Made by a program: the position numbers and the translations under genes. A DNA stretch of 52,561 bases. Source: Halorubrum sp. Hd13 (GTDB taxonomy: Archaea; Halobacteriota; Halobacteria; Halobacteriales; Haloferacaceae). How positions within the stretch are numbered: the stretch's first letter is position 1; each line of letters begins with the position of its first letter. Below are positions 22,376 through 30,606 of this stretch, one piece after another. The notes below the pieces were generated by a model. It was not told the DNA's origin and did no database searches. It worked only from the letters and a program-made list of their open reading frames with translations. The stretch is taken from the NCBI RefSeq assembly GCF_002252755.1, contig NZ_NHOY01000042.1:41327-93887 (forward strand), read 5' to 3'.

Positions 22376-24550
22376 ATGCAACTCCGCGACGCGCTCGACG
22401 ACTACAAGCGCAACACCGGACACGCCACCCGGTTTCCCGGCGAACGGCGGACCGTCACCGGACGGTTCACCGGCGGCGAGGGGCGGCTGGTCCACGTCGA
22501 CGAGGACGGGGAGCTCCGCGATTTCGGCTACCCGCTGACGGGACGGACCGGGCTGGTCCGCTCGCGGATCGGTCTCGCGATCGGCGACGAGATCGTCTGG
22601 CTCGACGAGACGCCCACCGAACAGCGGTACGTCGGTGACGCGACCCTGATCGAGACCGTCCACGAGGCGGACGCCGCCACCGTGACCCGCCGCGACGTCA
22701 CGATCGGGGACGCGCACCTCACGCGCGCGACGGTCGACGTCGGCGAGGACGGGCACGCGAACGTCGACCCCGACGCCCTCTCGCTCGTCGTCTACGCCCG
22801 GTTCGCTCCCGACGGCCGCGACGACCGCGTCGGCCAGCTCCGGTACGACGACGCGGTCGAGGTGTACCACGCCGACGAGCACGACTTCCTCGCGAGCGAC
22901 ACGGGGTTCCGCGACCTCCGCGGCCAGCTCCCGGCGACGTTCCCGGAGCTCCTCGAAGACGCGCCGACCGACCTCCCCCGCGACCGCGACGGCGACCGCT
23001 ACGAGGAGGAGCGGCTCTCCGGCGAGGTGATCGCCGAGGCCCCCTTCGAGGGCGGCGTCGCCGCCGTCGCGTCGCTCCTGACCGACCGCGCGGAGACGCC
23101 GCGGGAGGCGGCCCGCGCCCGGCTCGACGAGCTGTTCGCCGACCTCGACTCGGCTGACGCCCTCGCCGCGGCCGCGGACGAGACGACGCCCTCCGTCCCC
23201 GCGTCGGCGCCGGCCCGCGAGTCGCTCGTCGCCGACCTCCGCGTGCTCTCGCTGCTCTCTGCCGACTCCGGGCTCCGGATCGCCGGTCCCGACTTCGACC
23301 CGTTCTACGCGACCTCCGGGGGCTACGGCTACACGTGGTTCCGCGACGACGCGGAGATCTCGACGTTCCTGCTCGGCGCCGACGACCGGCTCGGGCTCGG
23401 GCTCGACGACTGGCACGCCCGCTCGGCCGCGATGTACGTCGCCACCCAGCGCCCGGACGGCTCGTGGCCCCACCGCGTCTGGCCGCGGAACGGCTCCCTC
23501 GCGCCCGGGTGGGCGAACGCCCGGATCGAGGACGGCCCCGACGTCGACTACCAGGCCGACCAGACCGGCAGCGTGATCGCGTACCTCGCGCAGGCGCGAG
23601 AGAGCGGTGTGGCCGTCCCCGACCTCGACGCGACCCTCGTCGCCGCGCTCGCCGGCCTCGACGAGACGCTCGAGGACGACGGTCGACCCGTCGTCTGTCA
23701 GAACGCGTGGGAGGACAGCGCCGGGCGGTTCGCCCACACCGCGGCGACGTTCCTGGAGGCGTACAGCGAGTTGGCGCTCCACGGCGACGGGCTCGACGCC
23801 GACGCGCTCGGCGCCGACTCGGACGCCGCCGGTACCCCCGACGGCGACGCGGGGGCGTCCGGTGGCGACCTCGACCCCGCCGCCCTCCCCGACGACCTCG
23901 CCGGCCACGCCAGGGGGCAGGCGATTCGCGTGTACGAGGCGCTCGACGACCTCTGGGTCCCCGAGCGCGGCTGTTACGCGCTCCGCGAGACGCCCGAGGG
24001 GGCGATCGACGACCGGCTCGACTCCTCGACGCTGTCGCTGGCGAGCGCGCACCGATCGTTCGACGGGCTCGGGGGGGCCGACGGGAGCGACGGGGCGGCC
24101 GGCGCCGTCGACGAGGAGCGGCTCGACCGGCTCGTCTCGCACGTTGAGACCGTCGTCGACGGGCTCGCGCACGAGAGCGACGAGATCGCCGGACTGATCC
24201 GGTACGAGGGCGACGCGTGGCGGCAGGCCGGCCAGCTCTCGGAGAAGGTGTGGACCGTCTCGACGGCGTGGGGCGCGAACGCCTGCGCGGAGCTCGCGGC
24301 CCTGCTCGAAGCGCACGAGGACCCGCGGGCCGACCGGATGGCCGAGCGCGCCCGCGATCTCCTCGCGCGCGTCTCGCCCGGCGGCTCGCTGTGCGAGTCG
24401 ACCAGCTACCTCCCCGAGCAGTTCTTCGACGACGGGACGCCGGACAGCGCGACCCCGCTCGGCTGGCCGCACGCCATCCGACTGGCGACCGTCGCGCTGC
24501 TCGACGACCGCGACCTGCTGACGACCGACGCCGTCGCGGCCGACGACTGA
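22376..24550 (+). CDS. GH15 glucan 1,4-alpha-glucosidase (glucoamylase)
   Basis: The product has 724 residues from ATG 22376. The open frame reaches ATG 22322, but the extra 18 codons are AT-rich and overlap the promoter, whereas MQLRDALDDYKRNTG looks like the family start. An N-terminal beta-sandwich domain (about 15-230) precedes the (alpha/alpha)6 barrel: GGYGYTWFRDDAEIS near 315-330, PDGSWPHRVWPRNGS near 358, DYQADQTGSVIAYL near 390 and LSEKVWTVSTAWGANA near 620. The enzyme releases glucose from chain ends. Two Gly/Asp-rich inserts (near 480 and 570) are haloarchaeal extras. With the GH13 enzyme it completes alpha-glucan breakdown. Confidence 0.9.
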   Translation: MQLRDALDDYKRNTGHATRFPGERRTVTGRFTGGEGRLVHVDEDGELRDFGYPLTGRTGLVRSRIGLAIGDEIVWLDETPTEQRYVGDATLIETVHEADAATVTRRDVTIGDAHLTRATVDVGEDGHANVDPDALSLVVYARFAPDGRDDRVGQLRYDDAVEVYHADEHDFLASDTGFRDLRGQLPATFPELLEDAPTDLPRDRDGDRYEEERLSGEVIAEAPFEGGVAAVASLLTDRAETPREAARARLDELFADLDSADALAAAADETTPSVPASAPARESLVADLRVLSLLSADSGLRIAGPDFDPFYATSGGYGYTWFRDDAEISTFLLGADDRLGLGLDDWHARSAAMYVATQRPDGSWPHRVWPRNGSLAPGWANARIEDGPDVDYQADQTGSVIAYLAQARESGVAVPDLDATLVAALAGLDETLEDDGRPVVCQNAWEDSAGRFAHTAATFLEAYSELALHGDGLDADALGADSDAAGTPDGDAGASGGDLDPAALPDDLAGHARGQAIRVYEALDDLWVPERGCYALRETPEGAIDDRLDSSTLSLASAHRSFDGLGGADGSDGAAGAVDEERLDRLVSHVETVVDGLAHESDEIAGLIRYEGDAWRQAGQLSEKVWTVSTAWGANACAELAALLEAHEDPRADRMAERARDLLARVSPGGSLCESTSYLPEQFFDDGTPDSATPLGWPHAIRLATVALLDDRDLLTTDAVAADD

Positions 24551-24644
24551 CCGGGGCGGTCGACGGCGCGAACCGATCGGGGGCGGTCGGCGGTGCAAGC
24601 CAGGAGCGCCGGCGAGACGACCCGGCCCGAACCGCGTCAGGGCC

Positions 24645-24875
24645 TCACGTCGCGTCCGCGAGCGCGGCACCGCCGATCTGCTGGACGACGTAGTAGACGA
24701 TTATCGAGACGGTGACCAGCGGGTCGGCGAACGGCAGCGCGATTCCGAGGTTCTGCAGGTTCGCGGTGAAAAACGGGGAGATCGACCGGTCTCGCCCGAT
24801 GCCGAACGCGCGTCGACAGCACGCCGTGAGCGCCGCGCCGACGCCGACGAGGAGGCCGGCGCCGGTCCGGATCCT
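24645..24875 (-). pseudogene. C-terminal remnant of a bile acid:sodium symporter/ACR3-type transporter
   Basis: In frame on the minus strand, 76 codons end at TGA 24645-24647. The stretch RRAFGIGRDRSIS, then ANLQNLGIALPFADPLVTVS and IIVYYVVQQIGGAAL, resembles the last two helices of BASS/ACR3-type transporters, where a QNxGLA-type motif is typical. There is no start; the frame begins right after the stop of the small gene at 24876. The rest of the transporter has been lost, probably by deletion. Confidence 0.5.
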
Positions 24876-25058
24876 CTACCGCCACTCGTCGCGCGGCACG
24901 CAGTCCGCCTCTCGGACCGTGATCCACCTGGTCGTCCGCTCGTCGGGATCGCGGTCCCGTTCGAAGAACGTCACCTCCCCGTCTCCAGAGCCGTCGTCGG
25001 TCCGTCGGCAGACGAGCTCCGGGCGCTCGGCACGGACACGCGTCGATGACGTGGACAT
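24876..25058 (-). CDS. Small haloarchaeal protein (DUF7511-like)
   Basis: The product has 60 residues. ELVCRRTDDG, then EVTFFERDRD and a terminal TTRWITVREADCVPRDEWR recall the haloarchaeal DUF7511 family, whose members end with a WIT...E-Arg segment. Function unknown. Its stop is followed without a gap by the transporter remnant. Upstream, 25104-25132 carries an inverted repeat in an AT-rich promoter patch. Confidence 0.6.
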   Translation of the reverse strand: MSTSSTRVRAERPELVCRRTDDGSGDGEVTFFERDRDPDERTTRWITVREADCVPRDEWR

Positions 25059-25103
25059 ACGTCACGATTCGCTGGGCATCGCATAATAACTGTTGATTTC
25101 GAT

Positions 25104-25132
25104 CACAACTATTGGAAATCACGACAGTTGTG
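25104..25132. promoter_or_regulatory. Inverted repeat CACAACT-N15-AGTTGTG
   Basis: Arms 25104-25110 and 25126-25132 are perfectly complementary in an AT-rich patch between the small gene starting at 25058 (minus) and the 3' end of hisF. A related AACTGTTG lies at 25088-25095. It could be an operator for the DUF7511-like gene or a terminator stem for hisF. Confidence 0.4.
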
Positions 25133-25175
25133 AATGGTAATTATTCTGTTCCGAGTAAGAACGACGGCCGTTCGG

Positions 25176-25994
25176 CTACAACCGGACGGGAACGCCGCGC
25201 TCGTCGAGGTACTCCTTCGTCTCCTCGATGGAGTAGTCGCCGAAGTGGAAGATGGAGGCCGCGAGCCCCGCGTCGGCGTTCGCCTCGGTGAACACCTCGT
25301 ACATGTCCTCTGGACCGCCGCAGCCGGAGGAGGCGATGACCGGGGTGGAGACGGCGTCGCAGACGGCCGTCATCAGCGGGATGTCGTAGCCGTCCTTCGT
25401 CCCGTCCATGTCGATGGAGTTGACGAACAGCTCGCCGGCGCCGCGCTCCTCGGCCTCTTTCGCCCACGAGACGGCGTCGACCCCGGTGCCCTCGCGGCCG
25501 CCCTTCTTCGTGCACTCGAACCACACCGTCTCGCCGTCGTCGTCCTCGTAGAAGTGCTCGCCGGCGTCGTCGCGTCGGCGGCGCGCGTCGACCGAGATGA
25601 CGATACACTGACTGCCGAATGCCGCGGCGCCCTCCTCGATGAGCTCGGGGCGTTCGAGCGCGCCGGTCGTGATCGACACCTTGTCCGCGCCCGCGCGCAG
25701 CGTCTCCTTGATGTCCGCCTTCGTGCGGATCCCGCCGCCGACCGTGAGCGGGATGAAACACTCGTCGGCGACCGCGTTCACCACGTCGAGCATCGTCTCG
25801 CGGCCCTCCGCGCTCGCGGTGATGTCGAGGAAGACGAACTCGTCGGCGCCGGCGGCGTTGTACTTCTTCGCCAACTCGACCGGATCGCCGGTGTACTCCA
25901 AGTTCTCGAAGTTGACGCCCGTGTACACCGCCGCGTCCCCGTCGTCGTCGAGGTCGACGTCGATACAGGGGATGATCCGCTTCGTGAGTCCCAT
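25176..25994 (-). CDS. hisF: Imidazole glycerol phosphate synthase cyclase subunit HisF
   Basis: The product has 272 residues, slightly longer than bacterial HisF because of an acidic loop (about 141-153). The catalytic Asp12 lies in IPCIDVD and Asp136 in ISVDARRR; phosphate loops VGGGIR (85-90) and ASSGCGG are present. It converts PRFAR plus ammonia (from HisH) to imidazole glycerol phosphate and AICAR in histidine synthesis. It stands alone here, as often in archaea. A TTTTAA element (minus strand, 26024-26029) about 30 nt upstream is the likely TATA. Confidence 0.96.
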   Translation of the reverse strand: MGLTKRIIPCIDVDLDDDGDAAVYTGVNFENLEYTGDPVELAKKYNAAGADEFVFLDITASAEGRETMLDVVNAVADECFIPLTVGGGIRTKADIKETLRAGADKVSITTGALERPELIEEGAAAFGSQCIVISVDARRRRDDAGEHFYEDDDGETVWFECTKKGGREGTGVDAVSWAKEAEERGAGELFVNSIDMDGTKDGYDIPLMTAVCDAVSTPVIASSGCGGPEDMYEVFTEANADAGLAASIFHFGDYSIEETKEYLDERGVPVRL

Positions 25995-26092
25995 TCGTTA
26001 CCGGCCGTAGACGACGGCGGAGGTTAAAAGGCGCGGGGACGGCGCGGATCGGCCGTCTGCCGTCCGCCGTCCGCCGCCCCTCCACCCGCCCG

Positions 26093-27121
26093 TCACTCCT
26101 CTCGCTCTCGCCGGTCGTACTTCGCCACGGCGCGGTCGGCGCGCTCCGAGATGCCGTTCGGGTTTCGGGCCGGGCTCCGGTCGCGGCCCCGGGCGACGAG
26201 CCCGTCCGAACCCCCGCTGGCGAGGCCGACGAGCACGTCGCGTCCGTTCGCGGCCCACCGGGAGGGCGTCGACTCGCCGCGGACCACGTCGGCGGCCGCG
26301 TCGACCGCGTCCGTCGCGGCGTGCGACCCGACCCGCGCCATCACCGTCGGCCGGACGCCGTAGTTTTTCAGGAGCCGGTACGCGAGCGCCCGGTACTTCC
26401 ATCCCCACTCGTGGGCGCTGCGACCCCCGTCGGCCGCGGTCGGACTCGGCAGCTCCTTGGTCACGCCGAGCGCCTCGCGCCACGCGATCTCGTGGCCCAT
26501 CCGGGCCAGCCGGTGGGCCGCGTCGCGCGCGCCGCCGGTCCGGAGGTACTCGTCGAAGCCGTCGATGTCCCGGAGCGTCTCCCGCCGGAAGGCGACGTTC
26601 CCGCCCGCGAAGTAGGTCACGTCGCGGCCCGCGATCGTCCGGCGCTCGGGCCCCACGGGGGGTTCGTCCGCGGCGTCGTCCCCGCTTCCGTCGCCGGCCT
26701 CCTCGTCGGCGCTAACCCGCTCTCCGTCGGCGCTAACCTGCTCTCCGTTGCCGCCGGCCTCTGGCCGTCGGGACGGCTCCGCCGGCGTCACCGGTCCCGT
26801 CACCGCGGCGGCGTCGGCGAGGCCGGCTCGGACGGCGCCGGGCCACTCCTCACCGATCCGGTTGTCGAAGTCGACCAGCGCCACCGCGTCGCCGGTCGCG
26901 ACCTCGATCCCCGCGTTGCGCGCGACGTTGACGGTTCGGTCCGAGATCTCCACGAGCACGTCGACGTCGTCGCGGTCGCGCACCATCCCGGTCGTCCCGT
27001 CCGCGGAGGGGCCGTTGGCGACGATCACCTCCGCCTCGGGAGCGTGCGTCGCCAGCGCGTCGAGGCAGGCGCCCAGCCGGTCCCGCCCGTTGAGCGTCGG
27101 TACGACGACCGAGAGGTCCAT
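26093..27121 (-). CDS. Family 2 glycosyltransferase
   Basis: The product has 342 residues. SVVVPTLNGRDRLGACLDAL (4-23) is the GT-A start, VDFD (83-86) is the metal-binding DxD equivalent, and FAGGNVAFRRETLRDIDGFDE (about 172-192) is the acceptor-region segment. An acidic insert (about 112-155) contains a duplicated VSADGE/VSADEE unit (imperfect DNA repeat, about 26712-26750). The family adds sugars for glycoproteins or glycolipids; acceptor and donor are unknown. A TTTTTAA box about 26 nt upstream (27147-27153) fits a leaderless start. Confidence 0.88.
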   Translation of the reverse strand: MDLSVVVPTLNGRDRLGACLDALATHAPEAEVIVANGPSADGTTGMVRDRDDVDVLVEISDRTVNVARNAGIEVATGDAVALVDFDNRIGEEWPGAVRAGLADAAAVTGPVTPAEPSRRPEAGGNGEQVSADGERVSADEEAGDGSGDDAADEPPVGPERRTIAGRDVTYFAGGNVAFRRETLRDIDGFDEYLRTGGARDAAHRLARMGHEIAWREALGVTKELPSPTAADGGRSAHEWGWKYRALAYRLLKNYGVRPTVMARVGSHAATDAVDAAADVVRGESTPSRWAANGRDVLVGLASGGSDGLVARGRDRSPARNPNGISERADRAVAKYDRREREE

Positions 27122-27204
27122 ACGGTCAGGTATCGGGACGAGGGATTAAAAAGAACTCCGTGCGAAGTCGACGGTCGACTCGCTCCGCCCGTCGCGCGGC
27201 GGCC

Positions 27205-27477
27205 TCAGACAGTCAGGTAGTAGACCTGCTTGCGCGCGTCCTTGAAGCTGTAGCGGGAGTCGACGAGCCCCTCCTCCTCCAAGCGGTTGAGCGCGTAGCG
27301 GACGGTCCGGTCGGGCAGAAGCGACTCCTCGGCAAGCCCGCCCTGCGAGAGCGGCGAGTCGCCCTCCAGTACCTTCGCGACGAGCTTGGCGCTAGGGGGT
27401 AGTTCGCGCAGGCGATCGCGGTACTCGCTCTCGGACAGGCGGTCTTGGTCGGCGGTCTCCGCTGGACTGGTACTCAT
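27205..27477 (-). CDS. Winged-helix transcriptional regulator (MarR/TrmB-like)
   Basis: The product has 90 residues. After a short acidic leader, LPPSAKLVAKVLEGDSPLSQGGLAEESLLPDRTVRYALNRLEEEGLVDSRYS forms helix-turn-helix plus wing; the Arg-rich end KDARKQVYYLTV is the wing strand. Such single-domain regulators are frequent in haloarchaea. A 20-bp palindrome lies 14-33 nt upstream (27491-27510), suggesting autoregulation. The target set is unknown. Confidence 0.85.
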   Translation of the reverse strand: MSTSPAETADQDRLSESEYRDRLRELPPSAKLVAKVLEGDSPLSQGGLAEESLLPDRTVRYALNRLEEEGLVDSRYSFKDARKQVYYLTV

Positions 27478-27490
27478 GTTATATCTGAAT

Positions 27491-27510
27491 CCTTTGCCTA
27501 TTGGTAAAGG
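27491..27510. promoter_or_regulatory. Palindromic operator candidate upstream of the winged-helix regulator
   Basis: CCTTTGCC-TATT-GGTAAAGG forms 8-bp arms with one mismatch, placed immediately upstream of the regulator start at 27477 in an AT-rich stretch. Position and symmetry fit a dimeric winged-helix protein. Confidence 0.55.
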
Positions 27511-27628
27511 TTAGCTACATATTGGGGAATCCGATTGGGATAATATAATGTGTTAATATCACGTCTCAGGCGAGCGATTATCCTGATCGATCGGGATATT
27601 TTCCCCGCTTCCCGCCGTACGCGTCTCC

Positions 27629-28021
27629 GTGATTCCCGAGTCTCACGTCGACATCTTCGAGCGCGAGTCGTACGCCCACCTCGCGACGGTGACTCCCGAC
27701 GGATTCCCGCACGTCACGCCGGTGTGGGTCGACCACGAGGACCGCGAGTACGTCCTCGTGAACACGGCCCGCGGGCGGCGGAAGGAGCGGAACGTCAGGC
27801 GAAACCCGAAGGTCGGAGTCAGCGTGCTCGATCCGGACGACCCGTACCGCTACGTCTCGGTCCGCGGCGAGGCGGAGCTGACCGAGGAGGGAGCGAAAGA
27901 ACACATCGACGAGCTCGCCCGGCGGTACTTCGACGTCGACGAGTACCCCCACCACGGTGAGGAGTCGGGGCCGCGGGTGATACTCAAGATCTCGGCCGAC
28001 GCCGTCTCGACGAGCGGATAG
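27629..28021 (+). CDS. PPOX-class (F420-dependent) pyridoxamine phosphate oxidase-like protein
   Basis: The product has 130 residues starting at GTG 27629. The split beta-barrel signature FERESYAHLATVTPDGFPHVTPVWV (about 10-34) and NTARGRRKERNVRRNPKVGVSV (about 45-66) match the F420-/FMN-binding PPOX group. It likely reduces or oxidises small substrates with F420. Neighbours give no further hint. Confidence 0.85.
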   Translation: MIPESHVDIFERESYAHLATVTPDGFPHVTPVWVDHEDREYVLVNTARGRRKERNVRRNPKVGVSVLDPDDPYRYVSVRGEAELTEEGAKEHIDELARRYFDVDEYPHHGEESGPRVILKISADAVSTSG

Positions 28022-28131
28022 CGGCCGATCGGAGCCGGCGAGCGCCGACCCCGCCGCGACCGGCGGATGCCGACGCCGTCCCCGACCGCATCCAGTACGG
28101 TTTTGTCGGTCGGGCGTGCAGTACTGACAAC

Positions 28132-28857
28132 GTGAAGGGACAGGACTGGTACCAGGCCGACGAGGTCGCGGAGGAGTACGAGGACGTCCGGTTCTCTGGC
28201 GGCGGGGAGCTCATCGACCGACGCGAGAAGGAGGCCGTCCTCTCGGCGCTCGGGCCGATCGAGGATGGGCACCGCGTGCTGGAGGTCGCCTGCGGCACCG
28301 GTCGGTTCACGACGATGATCGCCGACCGGGGCGCCGACATCGTCGGGATAGACATCTCCCGGGAGATGCTCGAACAGGGCCGCGCGAAGGCGGTCGAGGG
28401 GGGACTGTCGGACACCGTGGAGTTCGTTCGCGGCGACGCCTCGCGGCTCCCGTTTCCGGACGACCACTTCGACACGGTGGTCGCGATGCGCTTCTTCCAC
28501 CTGATGGACGATCCGGTTCCGTTCGCCCGCGAGCTACGCCGCGTCAGCGCCGATCAGGTGTTCTTCGACACGTTCAACCGTCGTAGCCTCCGGACGCTGT
28601 ACACCTGGCTGCTCCCGATGGGCTCCCGGCTCTACTCCGAGCGACAGGTCGTCGATATGCTCCGCGCGGCGGGCCTCACGCTCGCCGGCGAGGAGCACGA
28701 CTTCGTGCTGCCGTACGGCTTCTACCGCGAGCTTCCCGGCCCCGTCGCGAGGCCCTTCCGGGTCCTCGACGAGCTCGTCGGCAACACGATCCCGGGCGAC
28801 TACGTGGCGTCCGTCTCCTACTGGGACGCCCGCGTCTCGGCTGACGGGGACGACTGA
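28132..28857 (+). CDS. Class I SAM-dependent methyltransferase
   Basis: The product has 241 residues from GTG 28132. Motif I RVLEVACGTGRF is at 48-59, acidic GIDIS ends strand 2, and GDASRLPFPDDHFDTVVAMRFFHLM is the Methyltransf_11 core. The C-terminal cap is aromatic and probably binds a hydrophobic substrate. A TTTTGT stretch about 30 nt upstream may be the TATA element. Substrate unknown. Confidence 0.87.
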   Translation: MKGQDWYQADEVAEEYEDVRFSGGGELIDRREKEAVLSALGPIEDGHRVLEVACGTGRFTTMIADRGADIVGIDISREMLEQGRAKAVEGGLSDTVEFVRGDASRLPFPDDHFDTVVAMRFFHLMDDPVPFARELRRVSADQVFFDTFNRRSLRTLYTWLLPMGSRLYSERQVVDMLRAAGLTLAGEEHDFVLPYGFYRELPGPVARPFRVLDELVGNTIPGDYVASVSYWDARVSADGDD

Positions 28858-28927
28858 GTCGCCTCTCGGCACCGCCTCGCTTGAACGAGTCGCCCGTGCC
28901 CGCGGGCGCGAAACCGGACTGCGCGGC

Positions 28928-29305
28928 TCAGTACGTGTGGATGACTTCGCCGCACCGCAGGCACTCGATCGTGTCGCTCCGGAACAGCCGCTCCTTCTTC
29001 TCCGTCGGCCCGTTACACTCCGGACAGACGCCGAGGTTCCGCCCGTCCGCGACGCGGGCGGACAGATCGAGGAACCGATCCTCCAGCGTCTCGATCTGTT
29101 CGGACTGCGCTTCGACCACGGACTCGAGCTCCTCGATCGTCTCTTCCCGTTCCTCCAGCGCGGACGAGAGCTCCTCCACGCGGTCCTCGTACGTGTCGAG
29201 CGCCTCCACGTCGATGGCCGTCGTCTCCGCCTCCGTCTCGCGCTCCGTCGTTTCATCGGTCTCGTCCGTCGTTTCGGTCTCCGTCTCGGCCTCGTCGTTC
29301 GCCAT
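28928..29305 (-). CDS. Coiled-coil protein with C-terminal zinc ribbon
   Basis: The product has 125 residues. Residues 5-32 are Glu/Thr-rich and disordered, 36-85 a heptad coiled coil (ERVEELSSALEEREETIEELE-type), and 94-118 a zinc ribbon with Cys94, Cys97, Cys115 and Cys118. Such proteins are common in haloarchaea without a known job; binding to RNA, DNA or another protein is likely. The Thr-Glu repeats near the N-terminus come from a purine-rich DNA repeat. Confidence 0.75.
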   Translation of the reverse strand: MANDEAETETETTDETDETTERETEAETTAIDVEALDTYEDRVEELSSALEEREETIEELESVVEAQSEQIETLEDRFLDLSARVADGRNLGVCPECNGPTEKKERLFRSDTIECLRCGEVIHTY

Positions 29306-29496
29306 ACGGGTAGTACGGTCGCCAGACTGGTTTCATTTTGGGTCACTAGTAAGGTCCGTCCCCCCGGCGCCGGCGGACAACCCGCCGAGACCGCCGACGC
29401 TCGCGGCGCCGAATCCGGGAAACCCCGCCTGATCGGTGTTTCTTTCCAATTCAAAATAGTGATATATATTCTCGCTCAGACCCGGCCGGAGCGCGT

Positions 29497-29510
29497 ACCT
29501 TACTATGCTG
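29497..29510 (+). promoter_or_regulatory. Candidate upstream activator site of bop
   Basis: ACCTTACTATGCTG lies 43-56 nt before the bop ATG. From memory it resembles the Halobacterium bop UAS bound by Bat (ACC-n-ACTAGTT-like) in both position and sequence. The match is partial. Confidence 0.4.
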
Positions 29511-29525
29511 TGTCGAAGTTGATTG

Positions 29526-29533
29526 TTTTATGG
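29526..29533 (+). promoter_or_regulatory. TATA element of bop
   Basis: TTTTATGG, 20-27 nt before ATG 29553, would give a nearly leaderless mRNA, as in known bop genes. Confidence 0.55.
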
Positions 29534-29552
29534 GTGATACGTGTAGTTGCGT

Positions 29553-30329
29553 ATGGATCCGACAGTACTTCAAGCAGGGTTCGACCTCCTCGGCGATGGT
29601 CGGCCCGAAACGCTGTGGCTGGGTATCGGGACGATATTCATGCTCCTCGGGACGTTCTACTTCATCGCGAAAGGCTGGGGAGTCACGAACAAAGAGGCGC
29701 GTGAGTACTACGCGATCACGATCCTCGTGCCGGGGATCGCGTCGGCGGCGTACCTGTCGATGTTCTTCGGTATCGGGTTGACCGAGGTCGAAGTCGTCGG
29801 CCGGGGGACGCTCGACATCTACTACGCGCGGTACGCTGACTGGCTGTTCACCACGCCGCTGCTGTTGCTCGACCTCGCGCTCCTCGCGAAGGTCGACCGC
29901 GTGACGATCGGGACGCTCATCGGCGTCGACGCGCTGATGATCGTCACCGGCCTCGTCGGTGCGCTCTCACAGACGATGCTTGCGCGGTACTCGTTCTGGC
30001 TCATCAGCACGATCGCGATGATCTTCGTGCTGTACTACCTCGCCACGAGCCTCCGCAGCGCGGCGAAGGCGCGCTCGGCTGAGGTGGAGAGCACGTTCAA
30101 CACGTTGACCGTGTTGACGTTGGTCCTTTGGACCGCGTACCCGATCCTGTGGCTCGTCGGAACCGAAGGGGCCGGCATCGTGGGTCTCGGCGTCGAGACG
30201 CTCGGCTTCATGATCCTCGACGTGAGCGCGAAGGTCGGCTTCGGGCTCATCCTCCTGCGCAGTCGCGCCATCATGGGCGACACCGAAGCGCCGGAGCCGT
30301 CGGCCGGAGAGCCGTCTGCCGCCGATTAA
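29553..30329 (+). CDS. bop: Bacteriorhodopsin, light-driven proton pump
   Basis: The product has 258 residues and seven helices. With a constant offset of 11 from Halobacterium numbering, all key residues are present: Arg93 (82), acceptor Asp96 (85), Thr100 (89), donor Asp107 (96), Asp126 (115), release Glu205 and Glu215 (194, 204), Asp223 (212) and retinal Schiff-base Lys227 (216). Leu104 (93) fits a green-absorbing pigment. The tail EAPEPSAGE also matches classical bacteriorhodopsin. ATG 29553 is chosen over the in-frame ATG-like codon two codons earlier. Retinal-synthesis genes (brp/blh) and bat-type sensor genes are not in the window; a small membrane protein follows 51 nt downstream. Confidence 0.97.
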   Translation: MDPTVLQAGFDLLGDGRPETLWLGIGTIFMLLGTFYFIAKGWGVTNKEAREYYAITILVPGIASAAYLSMFFGIGLTEVEVVGRGTLDIYYARYADWLFTTPLLLLDLALLAKVDRVTIGTLIGVDALMIVTGLVGALSQTMLARYSFWLISTIAMIFVLYYLATSLRSAAKARSAEVESTFNTLTVLTLVLWTAYPILWLVGTEGAGIVGLGVETLGFMILDVSAKVGFGLILLRSRAIMGDTEAPEPSAGEPSAAD

Positions 30330-30380
30330 GGCCGTATCGACCGGTAACTACCCGACTCGCTGTGAGTCTTTTTATCAATA

Positions 30381-30605
30381 ATGTCAGACGACATCGATGA
30401 ATCGGTTGCCGTATTGAACGTTCGATCAGTCGTCGGTATCGTCGTCTGCTTCGTCGTCGCCGCCGGCGCGTTGTTCGCGTTGCCGACGCTCCAGAACCAG
30501 GGGTTGGAGTTCTCCACGGCGTTCTGGCTGATCTCCGCGGTGGAGTTAGTCACGGCACTCGGGATCGCCTACTTCGTCCTCAACTTACACGAGGAACGGG
30601 CGTAA
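30381..30605 (+). CDS. Small two-helix membrane protein downstream of bop
   Basis: The product has 74 residues. Hydrophobic segments at about 15-36 and 45-66 are joined by a short polar loop, and the N-terminus is acidic. It starts 51 nt after bop on the same strand, with a TTTTTATC stretch (30368-30375) just upstream, and ends 1 nt before the convergent AAA gene. It may be co-expressed with bacteriorhodopsin and help assembly, but no family is recognised. Confidence 0.65.
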   Translation: MSDDIDESVAVLNVRSVVGIVVCFVVAAGALFALPTLQNQGLEFSTAFWLISAVELVTALGIAYFVLNLHEERA

Positions 30606-30606
30606 C

